Shown here: positions 55,436 through 64,000 of the stretch, one piece after another
Layout: each line of letters begins with the position of its first letter
How positions within the stretch are numbered: position 1 is the first letter of the stretch
Assembly (NCBI GenBank): GCA_036272055.1
Contig: DATAZL010000103.1
Coordinates: forward strand, 47,615 to 111,614
DNA length: 64,000 nucleotides
Source: DASZVB01 sp036272055
GTDB lineage: Bacteria > Myxococcota_A > Polyangia > Polyangiales > Polyangiaceae
Direction: 5' to 3'
Made by a program: the position numbers and the translations under genes
The notes under the pieces: model-generated
The model's database searches: none
What the model saw: only the letters and a program-made list of their open reading frames with translations
What the model was told of the DNA's origin: nothing

Positions 55436-56875
55436 TCATCGACGGCCGATCGCCTTCAAGAGCTGTGCGCGAGCGAGCGACAGATTGAAGTCGGCCTGGA
55501 CCACCTGGCCCGACGCCGTCGTCGCCGCGACCTGTGCGTCCTGGAGCTCGATGATCGACCCTGCGCCCGCTTGATAACGCGCCTCGGCGAGGCGGAGCTG
55601 TTCGCGCGCGTTCCTCTCGACCTCCTTCGCCGTATCTAGGCCCGCCTTGGCGGCGCGCACCGCGAGGCGCGCCTGAACGACGTCGAAGCGCACCTGCTGG
55701 CGTTCGATCACCTGCTGGTAGTGCGTGGCCGATTGATTGGCGAGCGCCTCGTGCACTCGCGCCTTCGTGATGCCGCCCTGGAAGATCTGCCAGGTGAGCT
55801 GCGCCTGCGCGTTGAAGTTCCACACCATCCCCGTGAGGTCCGGGCCGCCTTCGGTGAAGCCGCTCGACACGCCGAGCGTCGGGCCGTAGGCGCCGCGCAC
55901 TGCGCTCACCGAGCGCTCGCTCGCCTCGAGTTGCTTGCCGAGGCTCTTCATCTCCGGGCGCTGAGCAATGCCGAGCGCCGCCACGTGCTCTTCGGCCATC
56001 TGTTCTTCGGGCAGCTCGCCGATGCGATCGGTGGTCACGTCGTAATCGGTCGAGGCCTCGACACCCATCGCCAGATTGAGCTGCGCCTTCGCGGTCTCGT
56101 AGGCGTTCTCCTGGTTGATGAGCTGGAGCTCGGCGTTCGCCCGGTCGGCCTTCACCTGCGCGAGGTCGATCTCGGGGCGCGTGCCGACGTTCACCTGGCC
56201 CTGCACCTGCTGGAGATGACGCTCCTGGTTCGTCATGTTGTCCTTCGCGACGTCGACGAGCGCGCGGCTCGCCCAGGCCTGGACGTATGCGGAGCGAACG
56301 CCGAAGAGCACGCTCTGGCGCACCGTCTCTTCGGACAGCCGCTGCGCTTCGGCATTCGCCTTTGCGGCCTTGTACTGGCCGTAGTTCTGCCCGAAGTCCC
56401 ACACCGTCTGCTGCGCGTTGATCCCGAAGTTCCAGTTACCGTACGTCTTGAACGACGCACTCTGCGAGGCGCCGGTCGGATTGACTGCATTCTGGACCCG
56501 GTTCAACGTCTGCCGCGCGTACGAGCCGTTGGCGTTGACCTGCGGCAAGAACTGCGCGAACTCCTCGTCGGCGCGCGCGCTCGCGGCGTCGGTCTGCGCC
56601 ATGGCTTGAGCGATCTGCGCCTGTCGCGAGAGGGCTTGTGACTCTGCCGCCGCGAGCGACAGGACCGGACCCCGGGGCGGCGTCACCGGAACCTGCCCGG
56701 GCGGCGCTTTTTCTTCCGTCGCCGCCGCAGCGACGGTGGCCGATGGCGCCGGGACGTCGGGGATCGGAGCCGGCGGCGGCTTGCCGACCTGGAGCGCTCC
56801 CGCCTCGGGCGCAGGTTGCGCCGCAGGACGAACCTGCGCGAGCAGATGAACGACGAGACCGAGCGCGCCCAGCAT
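55436..56875 (-). CDS. TolC-family outer-membrane efflux protein
   Basis: 479 residues. After an N-terminal hydrophobic stretch and Pro-rich segment come two TolC repeats of long helices: EFAQFLPQVNANGSYARQ and QRPEMKSLGKQLEASERSV, with ARYQAGAGSIIELQDAQVA near the end. It forms the outer-membrane duct for the MacAB-type pump encoded just upstream. ATG 56875 shares its A with the permease stop (TGATG). Confidence 0.9.
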   Translation of the reverse strand: MLGALGLVVHLLAQVRPAAQPAPEAGALQVGKPPPAPIPDVPAPSATVAAAATEEKAPPGQVPVTPPRGPVLSLAAAESQALSRQAQIAQAMAQTDAASARADEEFAQFLPQVNANGSYARQTLNRVQNAVNPTGASQSASFKTYGNWNFGINAQQTVWDFGQNYGQYKAAKANAEAQRLSEETVRQSVLFGVRSAYVQAWASRALVDVAKDNMTNQERHLQQVQGQVNVGTRPEIDLAQVKADRANAELQLINQENAYETAKAQLNLAMGVEASTDYDVTTDRIGELPEEQMAEEHVAALGIAQRPEMKSLGKQLEASERSVSAVRGAYGPTLGVSSGFTEGGPDLTGMVWNFNAQAQLTWQIFQGGITKARVHEALANQSATHYQQVIERQQVRFDVVQARLAVRAAKAGLDTAKEVERNAREQLRLAEARYQAGAGSIIELQDAQVAATTASGQVVQADFNLSLARAQLLKAIGRR

Positions 56876-58100
56876 CACTCGTACCTCAGGGCGTCGATCG
56901 GATCGAGCTGCGACGCCTTCTGCGCGGGATAGAGACCGAAGATCACGCCGACGAACGCGCTGAAACCCACCGCGACGATCGCGATGTCCGGACGGAGGAC
57001 GAGCGTCCATCCGAGCTTCTTCGAGAGCCACGTCGCGACGCCGGTTCCGAGCATCACCCCGACGAGGCCGCCCATCATCGAGAGCGCCACCGCCTCCACC
57101 AGGAACTGCGCGAGGATGTGCCACGGCTTGGCGCCCACCGCCATTCGCACGCCGATCTCGCGGGTGCGCTCCGTGACGCTGACCAGCATGATGTTCATGA
57201 TACCGATACCTCCGACGAGGAGCGACACGATGGCGATCGCCGCAAGGAGCGACGTCAACGTCTGCGTGCCCTGCTGCTGCGCGGCCGCGATCTCTGCGAG
57301 ATTGCGGATCTGAAAATCGTCATCGACGCCGGCAGCGATGTGATGGCGATCGCGCAGGAGGCCGCTGATCGCACGCTCGGCCCGGGTCGTATCATCGGGC
57401 GTGACGGCGCTCACGACGATCATGCCCGCGATGAATTTCTGGAGCCCGCCCTGGATCTTCGCCTGGTAGGTCGTCACCGGGATGAACGCGGCGTCGTCGT
57501 AGTCCTGCCCGACCGGGGACTGGCCCTTCGGCGCGAGCACGCCGATGACGCTGAACGGGATGGCGCGGATGCGCACCGTCTGTCCGATGGCCGCATCGGA
57601 CGAGCCGAACATCTTGTCGGCGACGGTCTGGCCGAGGACGATCACCTTGTTCCCGGTGTCGACGTCGGAGTCGCTGATGAGCGAACCCGTGCCGAGCGAC
57701 CAGCTCCGGATGGTGAAGTAATCGGGCGTGGTTCCCGTGATCTGTGTGTACCAGTTCAACTCCTCCCCGACGATCGAGGAGCGCGTGTTGAGCTGGGGCG
57801 CCGCAGTGCGGACCGACGGCACCTCCGTCTTGATCGCCGTGAGGTCGTCCCAGGTGAGCGTCGGCATCGAGCCGAAGCCGCCCATCACGCCGCCCGACGA
57901 CGTCGAGCCGGACATCACCATGAGCAGGTTCGTGCCCATCGCGCTGAACACCTTCTCGACGCCCGCCTTTGCGCCTTCCCCGATGGCGACCATCGAGATC
58001 ACCGACGCGACGCCGATGACGACGCCGAGCGCGGTGAGAAACGACCGCGTCTTGTTCCGCAGCAGCGCGCGCGCGGCCACGGGGAGCGTTTGCAGCAGAT

Positions 58101-58104
<4 letters not shown>
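56875..58104 (-). CDS. MacB-type ABC transporter permease
   Basis: 409 residues. One N-terminal membrane segment (LTALGVVIGVASVISMVAIG), a periplasmic MacB core domain (about 45-240), then three C-terminal segments with GGIGIMNIMLVSVTERTREIGVRMAVGA, the FtsX/MacB hallmark. Permease of an efflux system for lipophilic molecules such as lipopeptides or siderophores. Last codons LDPIDALRYE are typical. Overlaps the ATPase gene. Confidence 0.92.
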
Positions 58105-58826
<722 letters not shown>

Positions 58827-58849
58827 CTTGGACTCGCGCCCGGGCGCGC

Positions 58850-60073
58850 TCAGAATCCTCTCGGGAGCCGCGTGGGCGCTGCGGCGGGAGCGGCCGTCGC
58901 GGGCGCCTCGTCGAGCGCCTCGGTGATGACGGCGTCTCCCTCCTTGATGTTCCCGCTCATCACCTCGGTGAGCGAGCCGTCGGTGAGGCCGATCTGGATG
59001 TCCACCGGCTCCGACCTTCGTCCGGTCAGTCGATACACGATGCGGTGATCCTTCGCGACCGGCGGAGGCGGCGTGCGCGGCTTGGCCGACGCGGCGGACC
59101 TCGGCGTCGGCGTCGTCGTGGGGCGATAGCGGAGCGCGGCGTTCGGGATCCTGAGCACGTCGGTGCGTTCCGCCGGCGTGAACGTCACGGTGGCGGTCAT
59201 GCCCGGCTTGAGGAGCCGCTTGCCGTTGTCGACGTCGATGACGGCGTCGTACGTGACGACGTTCTGCACCGTCACCGCGGCGTCGCGTACCTGCCGCACC
59301 GCTCCTTCGAAGCGCTGGCCCGGGTAGGCGTCCACGGTGAACGTGACGTGCATCGCGGGCGCGATCTTCCCGACGTCGCCCTCCGCGACGCTGGTGTCGA
59401 CCTGCATCTTCGTGAGGTCTTGCGCGATCGTGAAGAGGATCGGCGCCTGGAGCGACGCCGCGACGGTCTGCCCGACGTCGACGCTGCGAGAGATCACCAC
59501 TCCGTCGATCGGTGAGTAGATGGTCGCATACTTCAGGTTGGCGAGGGCCTGATGGAGTGACGCTGAGGACTGTTGAACGCCCGCGAGCGCGGAAGCGACG
59601 GTGGCGTTGGCGATGTTGTAATTCGCCTCCGCGGTGTCGACATCGGCCTGCGCGATGAGTTTTTGTTCACCGAGTTGCTTCGCGCGCGTGTACTGGCGCT
59701 CGGCATCCGTGGCCTGGGCCTTGGCCTTGTCGACGTTGGCACGAGACGCCGCGTCGTTCGCGCGAGCTTGCTCGACCGCGGCCTGGAACAGCGTCGGCTC
59801 TATCGTCGCGACGATCTGGCCCTTCTTGACCGGCGAGTTGAAGTCGGCGTGGAGTGATTCGATACGACCGGACACCTGGCTACCGACCTGGACGGTCACC
59901 AGGGCCGACAGAACGCCGGTGGCGGTGACGCGCGCCGCGATGCGCCCGCGATCGACGGTGACCGTGGAGAAGCGCGGGGGCGGTGTCCTTCTCGCGCGAA
60001 CGTAACGGAAGACGCCGAACGCGACCCCCGCGATGAGCAGCACGGAAAGGAACCAGGGAAGCGCTTTCTTCAT
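58850..60073 (-). CDS. MacA-type periplasmic adaptor (HlyD family)
   Basis: 407 residues. An N-terminal membrane anchor (LPWFLSVLLIAGVAFGVFRYV) is followed by a barrel-sandwich hybrid (QVSGRIESLHADFNSPVKKGQIVATI), a helical hairpin (about 100-200), the second hybrid half (TIYSPIDGVVISRSVDVGQTV) and a beta-barrel. This is the MacA/HlyD adaptor that links MacB to TolC. It is the first gene of the run, with ~640 bp of DNA upstream. Confidence 0.92.
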   Translation of the reverse strand: MKKALPWFLSVLLIAGVAFGVFRYVRARRTPPPRFSTVTVDRGRIAARVTATGVLSALVTVQVGSQVSGRIESLHADFNSPVKKGQIVATIEPTLFQAAVEQARANDAASRANVDKAKAQATDAERQYTRAKQLGEQKLIAQADVDTAEANYNIANATVASALAGVQQSSASLHQALANLKYATIYSPIDGVVISRSVDVGQTVAASLQAPILFTIAQDLTKMQVDTSVAEGDVGKIAPAMHVTFTVDAYPGQRFEGAVRQVRDAAVTVQNVVTYDAVIDVDNGKRLLKPGMTATVTFTPAERTDVLRIPNAALRYRPTTTPTPRSAASAKPRTPPPPVAKDHRIVYRLTGRRSEPVDIQIGLTDGSLTEVMSGNIKEGDAVITEALDEAPATAAPAAAPTRLPRGF

Positions 60074-60709
60074 ATTTGTTGAGGGCGTGGGGCTCGCGGA
60101 GGATGCCGAGCCTCGAGGCTAGTACGGGCTCGGGGCTCGGGGTTGTTCCGATCCCGACGGATTCGCCCCGTACGGCCTCAAAAAGTGTGCGCCTTCGTCG
60201 TTTTTCAACGTATTTCGGGCCGCCGGGTCGGCGCTCGCCACACCGATGGCGGGTGCCGCCGCGGAGACTCGACGCCGTGAACGCCGCGGACGGTCACACA
60301 CGGCGTCACCACGCGCCGTGTGAAAAATGTCGTGGCCGCACATTTTTATTTTCTGAACCGTCCACTCCCGTTGCACGCACGAGCACCGAAGTCCGTCGTT
60401 ATCACCGGTGAGCTCAAATGAAGAACCCTTCAGCGCGCGCAACATGCGCATGACGGCGCGCAATCCATCGAACGACGATGCAGTCGAGTCATCACGTCTC
60501 ATGTTTTGCTCGCCGTGTTTCGATATCGACAATCGTCTAGAACGCAGAGTCGGAACGTGCGTTTTTCTGCCTGCTTTGATTTCGAAAGGGTGACTACCTA
60601 TGCGTCTCGATCGCTGCCACTCACGCGGTTCGCTGCGTGAGCGTCGGTCCGAGATTTTGATCGGCTGCGTCCGAGGATTTTCACGCAGCCAAAGCGAGAG
60701 GTGAAAAAT
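60074..60709. other. Divergent intergenic region with two hairpins
   Basis: About 640 bases between the MacA gene (minus) and a lipoprotein gene (plus). Two adjacent hairpins lie here: a 9-bp stem CACACGGCG/CGCCGTGTG (60297-60322) and an AT-rich 8-bp stem AAAAATGT/ACATTTTT (60323-60347). No gene is evident. The 3' half is AT-richer and may hold both promoters or a small RNA. Confidence 0.5.
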
Positions 60710-61618
60710 ATGAACCGTTCCATTCACACGACGCATGCGCGCGGCTGGTCCAAGCTGGCGGCATCCGCGTTCGCGCTGGCGCTCGCCGCAGGTTGCGGCA
60801 GCGGTCAAAGCGCAGGCTCGAGTCCGAGCGCAGGTACCTACGAGACGGAGCTCACCACGGATCTCGGAGTCTGTTCCGTCGCCCACGACACCTGCATGCA
60901 GGCAGCCGACGGCGATGTATCGAAAGTCGATACGTGCAAGACCGAGGCGAGTGCGTGCGGGGACGCCGTGAAGCAAGCAAGGCAAGAGATCCACACATCG
61001 ATCCGTGCCTGCGCGACCACGGCGAGGACCTGTTTCATGGGGGCGGCAGACGGGGGCATGGGGGCACTGAAGACTTGCGGGCAACAGCTCCGCGCCTGCG
61101 TCGAGATGGCGCTGCCCCCTCCCCCTCCGCTGCCGCCGTGCGCTGTGGCGCTGCAGACCTGTCTGTCCAGTACGGGTGACGGAGGCAGGGACGCGCGTGA
61201 CGCCTGCCTGGGCACGTTCCATTCGTGCGTCGACGCGACCCTGCCGCCCTGCATGCACGAGCTCGCCTCGTGTATCGAAGATCGCACCGAGCCGCCGCGC
61301 GCGTGCGAACGGCAAGCAGAAGCGTGCCGTGAGTACCGTTTCTCGCACGACGGTGGATTGCCTCCGGTGAATCCTTCTCAGGGAGCCGGCGGCGGCACGG
61401 GCGTCGGCGGCACGACCGGCGCCGGCGGGGTCGCGACCACGCCGCCTTCTGGCGGAGCTCCTCCAGGAACAGGGGCCGCTGGCGCTCCGGCAGGCGGCGC
61501 GCCTTCCGGTGCCGCGGGCGGCGCGACGCACGGCTGGCCGACGCCTGGTGGCACCGGCCACGCGGGTGCCGCGCCGACGCCGCCGAGTGGACGCGGTCCG
61601 GGCAACCCCTGGCCTTGA
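60710..61618 (+). CDS. Cys-rich lipoprotein with Gly/Ala/Pro tail
   Basis: 302 residues. ATG 60710 has GAGAGGTG six bases upstream. Lipobox LALAAGC (C29). The middle ~170 residues carry regularly spaced Cys pairs (for instance CSVAHDTCMQ, CKTEASACGD, CATTARTCFM, CGQQLRACVE), suggesting a repeated helical disulfide motif. The ~90-residue tail is Gly/Ala/Pro-rich. Function unknown; probably surface exposed. A strong terminator follows. Confidence 0.8.
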   Translation: MNRSIHTTHARGWSKLAASAFALALAAGCGSGQSAGSSPSAGTYETELTTDLGVCSVAHDTCMQAADGDVSKVDTCKTEASACGDAVKQARQEIHTSIRACATTARTCFMGAADGGMGALKTCGQQLRACVEMALPPPPPLPPCAVALQTCLSSTGDGGRDARDACLGTFHSCVDATLPPCMHELASCIEDRTEPPRACERQAEACREYRFSHDGGLPPVNPSQGAGGGTGVGGTTGAGGVATTPPSGGAPPGTGAAGAPAGGAPSGAAGGATHGWPTPGGTGHAGAAPTPPSGRGPGNPWP

Positions 61619-61638
61619 TTGGTGTGTGATTGGTGTGT
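61617..61638 (+). repeat. Direct 11-bp duplication at the lipoprotein stop codon
   Basis: GATTGGTGTGT occurs twice in direct repeat (61617-61627 and 61628-61638), starting within the TGA stop codon. Confidence 0.85.
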
Positions 61639-61639
61639 G

Positions 61640-61680
61640 CCGCGCCGCGCTTCGTTTCGGAGCGCGGCGCGGTGCATTTT
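61640..61680 (+). terminator. Rho-independent terminator after the Cys-rich lipoprotein
   Basis: Perfect 12-bp stem, CCGCGCCGCGCT (61640-61651) with AGCGCGGCGCGG (61661-61672), nine-base loop, then TGCATTTT. Confidence 0.8.
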
Positions 61681-61854
61681 GTCGTCTTTCCGTCCGCCAG
61701 CGGTCACTCGGTGCAGTCCCGCGAATATTGTTCAACTCAGCTGATTTGTCGTGAGCTCAATTGGCTCAACGGATTGGCTTCGAACACTGGCGATCGCTTC
61801 TCATACGTGCGATCAACGTCAGCGGCGCCTCTGGTTGGAAAGGATACGGCTCGT

Positions 61855-62805
61855 ATGTTAGCGCGGATCACGACGCAGCTAGGGGACCTCGCTCGTCCTC
61901 TGACTTCCGATCCGGACGACTGTTCGTCGGTGATGAGCAGCGCTTCGACGGCGTGGGCTGGGCTCCCGTTCGACGTACTCAGCGTACGTTCGGCGGAGGG
62001 CTTCAACCTGACCACGCCGCCCGCAGGCGAGCACGGCCTGCTCGTCGTGCTCGACGGAGACGCTGAGCTCGTCTTCGACGGCGACGACGGAGGCCGCCGG
62101 AGCGCGACCAGAGGGTCCGTCTCCTTTCTTTCGGGTGACGATCGGCGGGTCGCCGTGGAGATGACCGGGTCGCTCGACGTCGCGGTCGTGCAGCTGCCTC
62201 ACGAGTGGTTCGAACGCGCGCTCCTCGCGGGTCCGCCCGAAGGGTTCGGTCGTGCCGATCCCCTGGAGCAAGACGAGACCCTCGAGTCGATCGTGCAGAC
62301 CATGCGCCGCGAGGTCGTGGCCGGCGCTCCGACGGGCCGGCTCTTTGCGGAGTCCCTGTCGCTCGCGCTCGTCACCTACGCCGTCGAATGCGTCCCGCCG
62401 TCGAAGCTACGCGTGCGCGGCGGCCTGTCAGAGGAGCAGTGCCGCCGCATCCGCGGTTACATCCGGGACCGGCTGCACCAGGAGCTCTCGCTCGTCGAGC
62501 TGTCGTCGCTCGTCGGCCTCCGCCCGCGACAGTTCTCGACGCTCTTCCGCCGCGCCTTCGGGACGACGGCGCACCGCTACATCATCGGCCAGCGCGTCGC
62601 GGAGGCCGCGCGGATGCTGGGCAGCGGGGACGACAACCTCGCCGGCATCGCGCTCCGTATCGGCTTCTGCAGCCAGAGCCACTTCACCGCCGCGTTCCGG
62701 CAGGCGTTCGGCGTGACGCCCGGCCGCTACGCAGCCGAGCTTCGCAAGTCCACGCCGCCTCCTCCGCCGCTCACCCTCCGAGAAGGCTCCGAGCCACGAC
62801 CTTGA
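61855..62805 (+). CDS. AraC-family transcriptional regulator
   Basis: 316 residues. A ~170-residue N-terminal cupin-like sensor part (LLVVLDGDAELVFDGDDGG) leads to a C-terminal AraC double helix-turn-helix (LSLVELSSLVGLRPRQFSTLFRRAFG and AGIALRIGFCSQSHFTAAFRQAFGVTPGRYAAE). ATG 61855 has GGAAAGGA about ten bases upstream. Its last 35 bases overlap the 3' end of the acyl-CoA dehydrogenase remnant on the other strand. Confidence 0.88.
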   Translation: MLARITTQLGDLARPLTSDPDDCSSVMSSASTAWAGLPFDVLSVRSAEGFNLTTPPAGEHGLLVVLDGDAELVFDGDDGGRRSATRGSVSFLSGDDRRVAVEMTGSLDVAVVQLPHEWFERALLAGPPEGFGRADPLEQDETLESIVQTMRREVVAGAPTGRLFAESLSLALVTYAVECVPPSKLRVRGGLSEEQCRRIRGYIRDRLHQELSLVELSSLVGLRPRQFSTLFRRAFGTTAHRYIIGQRVAEAARMLGSGDDNLAGIALRIGFCSQSHFTAAFRQAFGVTPGRYAAELRKSTPPPPPLTLREGSEPRP

Positions 62806-63885
62806 GCTCGAGGATGGGCTTCACGCCCTCGAAGATCGGGAGCACCTGCGCGTCGATCACGTAGCGGCTGATCGGGTACTCTTCGGCGTACCCCCAGCCG
62901 CCGTGAAGGAGCTGTCCGAGCTGCGTCACCTCGACGGCGACGTCGCACGAGAATAGCTTCGCCTGCGCGGCGAGCGGCGCGGCTTTCCGCTCGTCCTCGT
63001 CCATCGCTTGCGCGGCCGCATAGGTGATCGCCCGGGCTGCGGCGAGCTTCGCGGCCATCGTCCCGAGGTGGTACTGGGTGAGCTGAAAATCGACGATCGG
63101 CTGCTTGAACTGGGTGCGCTCCGTCACGTATTCCGCGGTCTTCTCGAGCGCGGCCTGAGCGACGCCGGTCGCGCGACCGCCGGTCTGGAGACGTCCCGCG
63201 CCGAAGCCGGCCATCTGCAGGTAGAAGCCCCGCCCCTCGCCGTCCTTCTCTCCGACCATGTGATTTGCCGGAACGAAGTACTCCTCGAGGCTCAGCGTGT
63301 AGGAGTGCATCCCGCGGTAGCCCGGCGTGCGGTCGGCCTTGCCCTCCATGCGACCGCCCCCCGGTTGAACCGAGGTGAACGAGTGCTCGCGGCTGGTCGT
63401 CTTCGGCACGATGAAGAGCGACAGACCCTTCGCGCCCTTCTTCACGTCCGGGTCGGTGCGCGCGAGGAGCGCGAGGATGTCGGCGCGGCCGGCGAACGTG
63501 CACCACGACTTCGCGCCGTTGATGACCCAGCCGTCGACGCCGCCGACGTTCCGGCGCTCCGCGCGACAGGAGATCGACGCGACGTCGCTACCGATGTTCG
63601 GCTCGGTCACCGAGATGCCGACCATCAGCTCGCCGGTCGCGATCTTCGGGAGCCACTCCTTCTTCTGCTCTTCGGTACCGCCGCCGAGGAGCGCCTTCGC
63701 GAGGATCTCCGGACGCGTGATGAGCGAGCCGGCTCCGGCGAGAGAACCCCGCGACAACTCTTCCGTCGTGAGGATCATGGCGAGGTTCCCCATCTCGAAC
63801 CCGCCGTAGCGCTCCGGCACCGAGAGCCCGAAGTACCCGACCTCGCCCATCTTCGCGATGAACGACTCCGGGATTAGGAGCCCGA
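62771..63885 (-). pseudogene. 5'-truncated acyl-CoA dehydrogenase gene
   Basis: The frame encodes acyl-CoA dehydrogenase middle and C-terminal domains: GYFGLSVPERYGG, the FAD-binding GISVTEPNIGSDVAS, INGAKSWCTFAG, QLGQLLHGGWGYAEEYPISRYVIDA with the family's flavin/substrate loop. The catalytic Glu region (FGAGRLQTGGRATGVAQAALEKTAEYVTERTQF) is present. The start is missing: the sequence before LIPESFIAKMGE does not resemble the N-terminal helical domain, and a transposase reading frame ends at 63892. The gene is therefore probably cut by an insertion element; boundary about 63870-63891. Confidence 0.7.
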
Positions 63886-63891
63886 TCGAAA

Positions 63892-64000
63892 TTACCGCTC
63901 CCGTTTCACGCTTCGCACGGTGTAGTTCCAATCGCCATGGAAGCGCGCGCGGTGAATGCGGACGCGGGCGAGTTGCTCCTTCGGGACGACCTTCTTGGTC
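63892..64000 (-). mobile_element. 3' end of an ISAzo13-like transposase gene
   Basis: The minus strand from the window edge to the TAA at 63894-63892 reads KEQLARVRIHRARFHGDWNYTV and ends KRER. The HxFHGDWNYT motif is typical of the C-terminus of ISAzo13-family transposases. Only ~35 residues are visible, so the family call is tentative; the rest lies outside the window. Confidence 0.55.

Noticed and set aside
60408..60593. 61-residue open frame in the divergent region
   Set aside because: No good ribosome site, family or codon-bias support; kept as non-coding.

Overview
The window is about 68-70% GC, densely coded, and looks like chromosome from a Polyangia-type myxobacterium (phylum Myxococcota). 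Signs are the many exported proteins and lipoproteins with long Gly/Thr/Ala-Gly linkers, Cys-rich lipoproteins, a small MYXO-CTERM-like protein, a Ser/Thr kinase next to a sigma-54 activator, two sigma-factor operons, and GTG/TTG starts overlapping upstream stop codons. No tRNA, rRNA, CRISPR array, prophage or biosynthetic megasynthase was seen.

Layout. 1-9.9 kb: 5' part of aceE, a membrane metallophosphoesterase, a lipoprotein with two DUF3237 domains, a COG2509 flavoprotein, a class II aldolase/adducin protein, a decayed HNH endonuclease gene, a Gly/Thr-rich lipoprotein, a 62-bp tandem multi-hairpin array, and thiol peroxidase. 9.9-14.3 kb: a YhaO/YhaN (SbcD/SbcC-like) nuclease-ATPase pair. 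14.4-22 kb: a four-gene operon of large GT-C-like membrane proteins, two of them tandem paralogues. 22.3-28.2 kb: an HMG-CoA synthase-family gene, then an opposing operon of exported protein, sigma factor, FecR/TPR protein and von Willebrand A lipoprotein. 28.2-30.4 kb: TerB-like protein, Fe(II)-trafficking protein, a small exported protein and a glutathione S-transferase. 30.4-36.2 kb: a surface operon of two exported outer-membrane proteins (one FadL-like), two lipoproteins and a short MYXO-CTERM-like protein. 36.2-41.2 kb: a decayed REP-associated transposase carrying an 18-bp perfect palindrome, a kinase/TPR pair and a divergent sigma-54 activator with a degenerate receiver domain. 41.2-47.8 kb: a sigma/small-membrane-protein/flippase operon, a 3-TM protein, 3-methyladenine glycosylase I, an RBBP9-type hydrolase, an exported protein and an ABC-F ATPase. 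47.8-60.1 kb: nine genes on the minus strand: MacA adaptor, MacB ATPase and permease, TolC, a TonB-domain/TonB-receptor fusion, a lipoprotein, a TPR-LuxR regulator, a flavin monooxygenase and a PQQ-type sugar dehydrogenase. 60.7-64 kb: a Cys-rich lipoprotein, an AraC regulator and an acyl-CoA dehydrogenase that lost its 5' end where a transposase tail begins.

How the genes may work together (inference): much of the window concerns the envelope. Two sigma operons and the kinase/activator pair could control exported and envelope proteins. The 47.8-60.1 kb run resembles an export-plus-uptake locus with its own regulator. The most unusual observations are the composite hairpin repeat present at two sites, the palindrome inside the decayed REP-type transposase, the activator lacking most receiver-domain active-site residues, the paralogous membrane-protein operon, and the TonB-receptor fusion beside MacAB-TolC. 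None is proven to be a new system from sequence alone.
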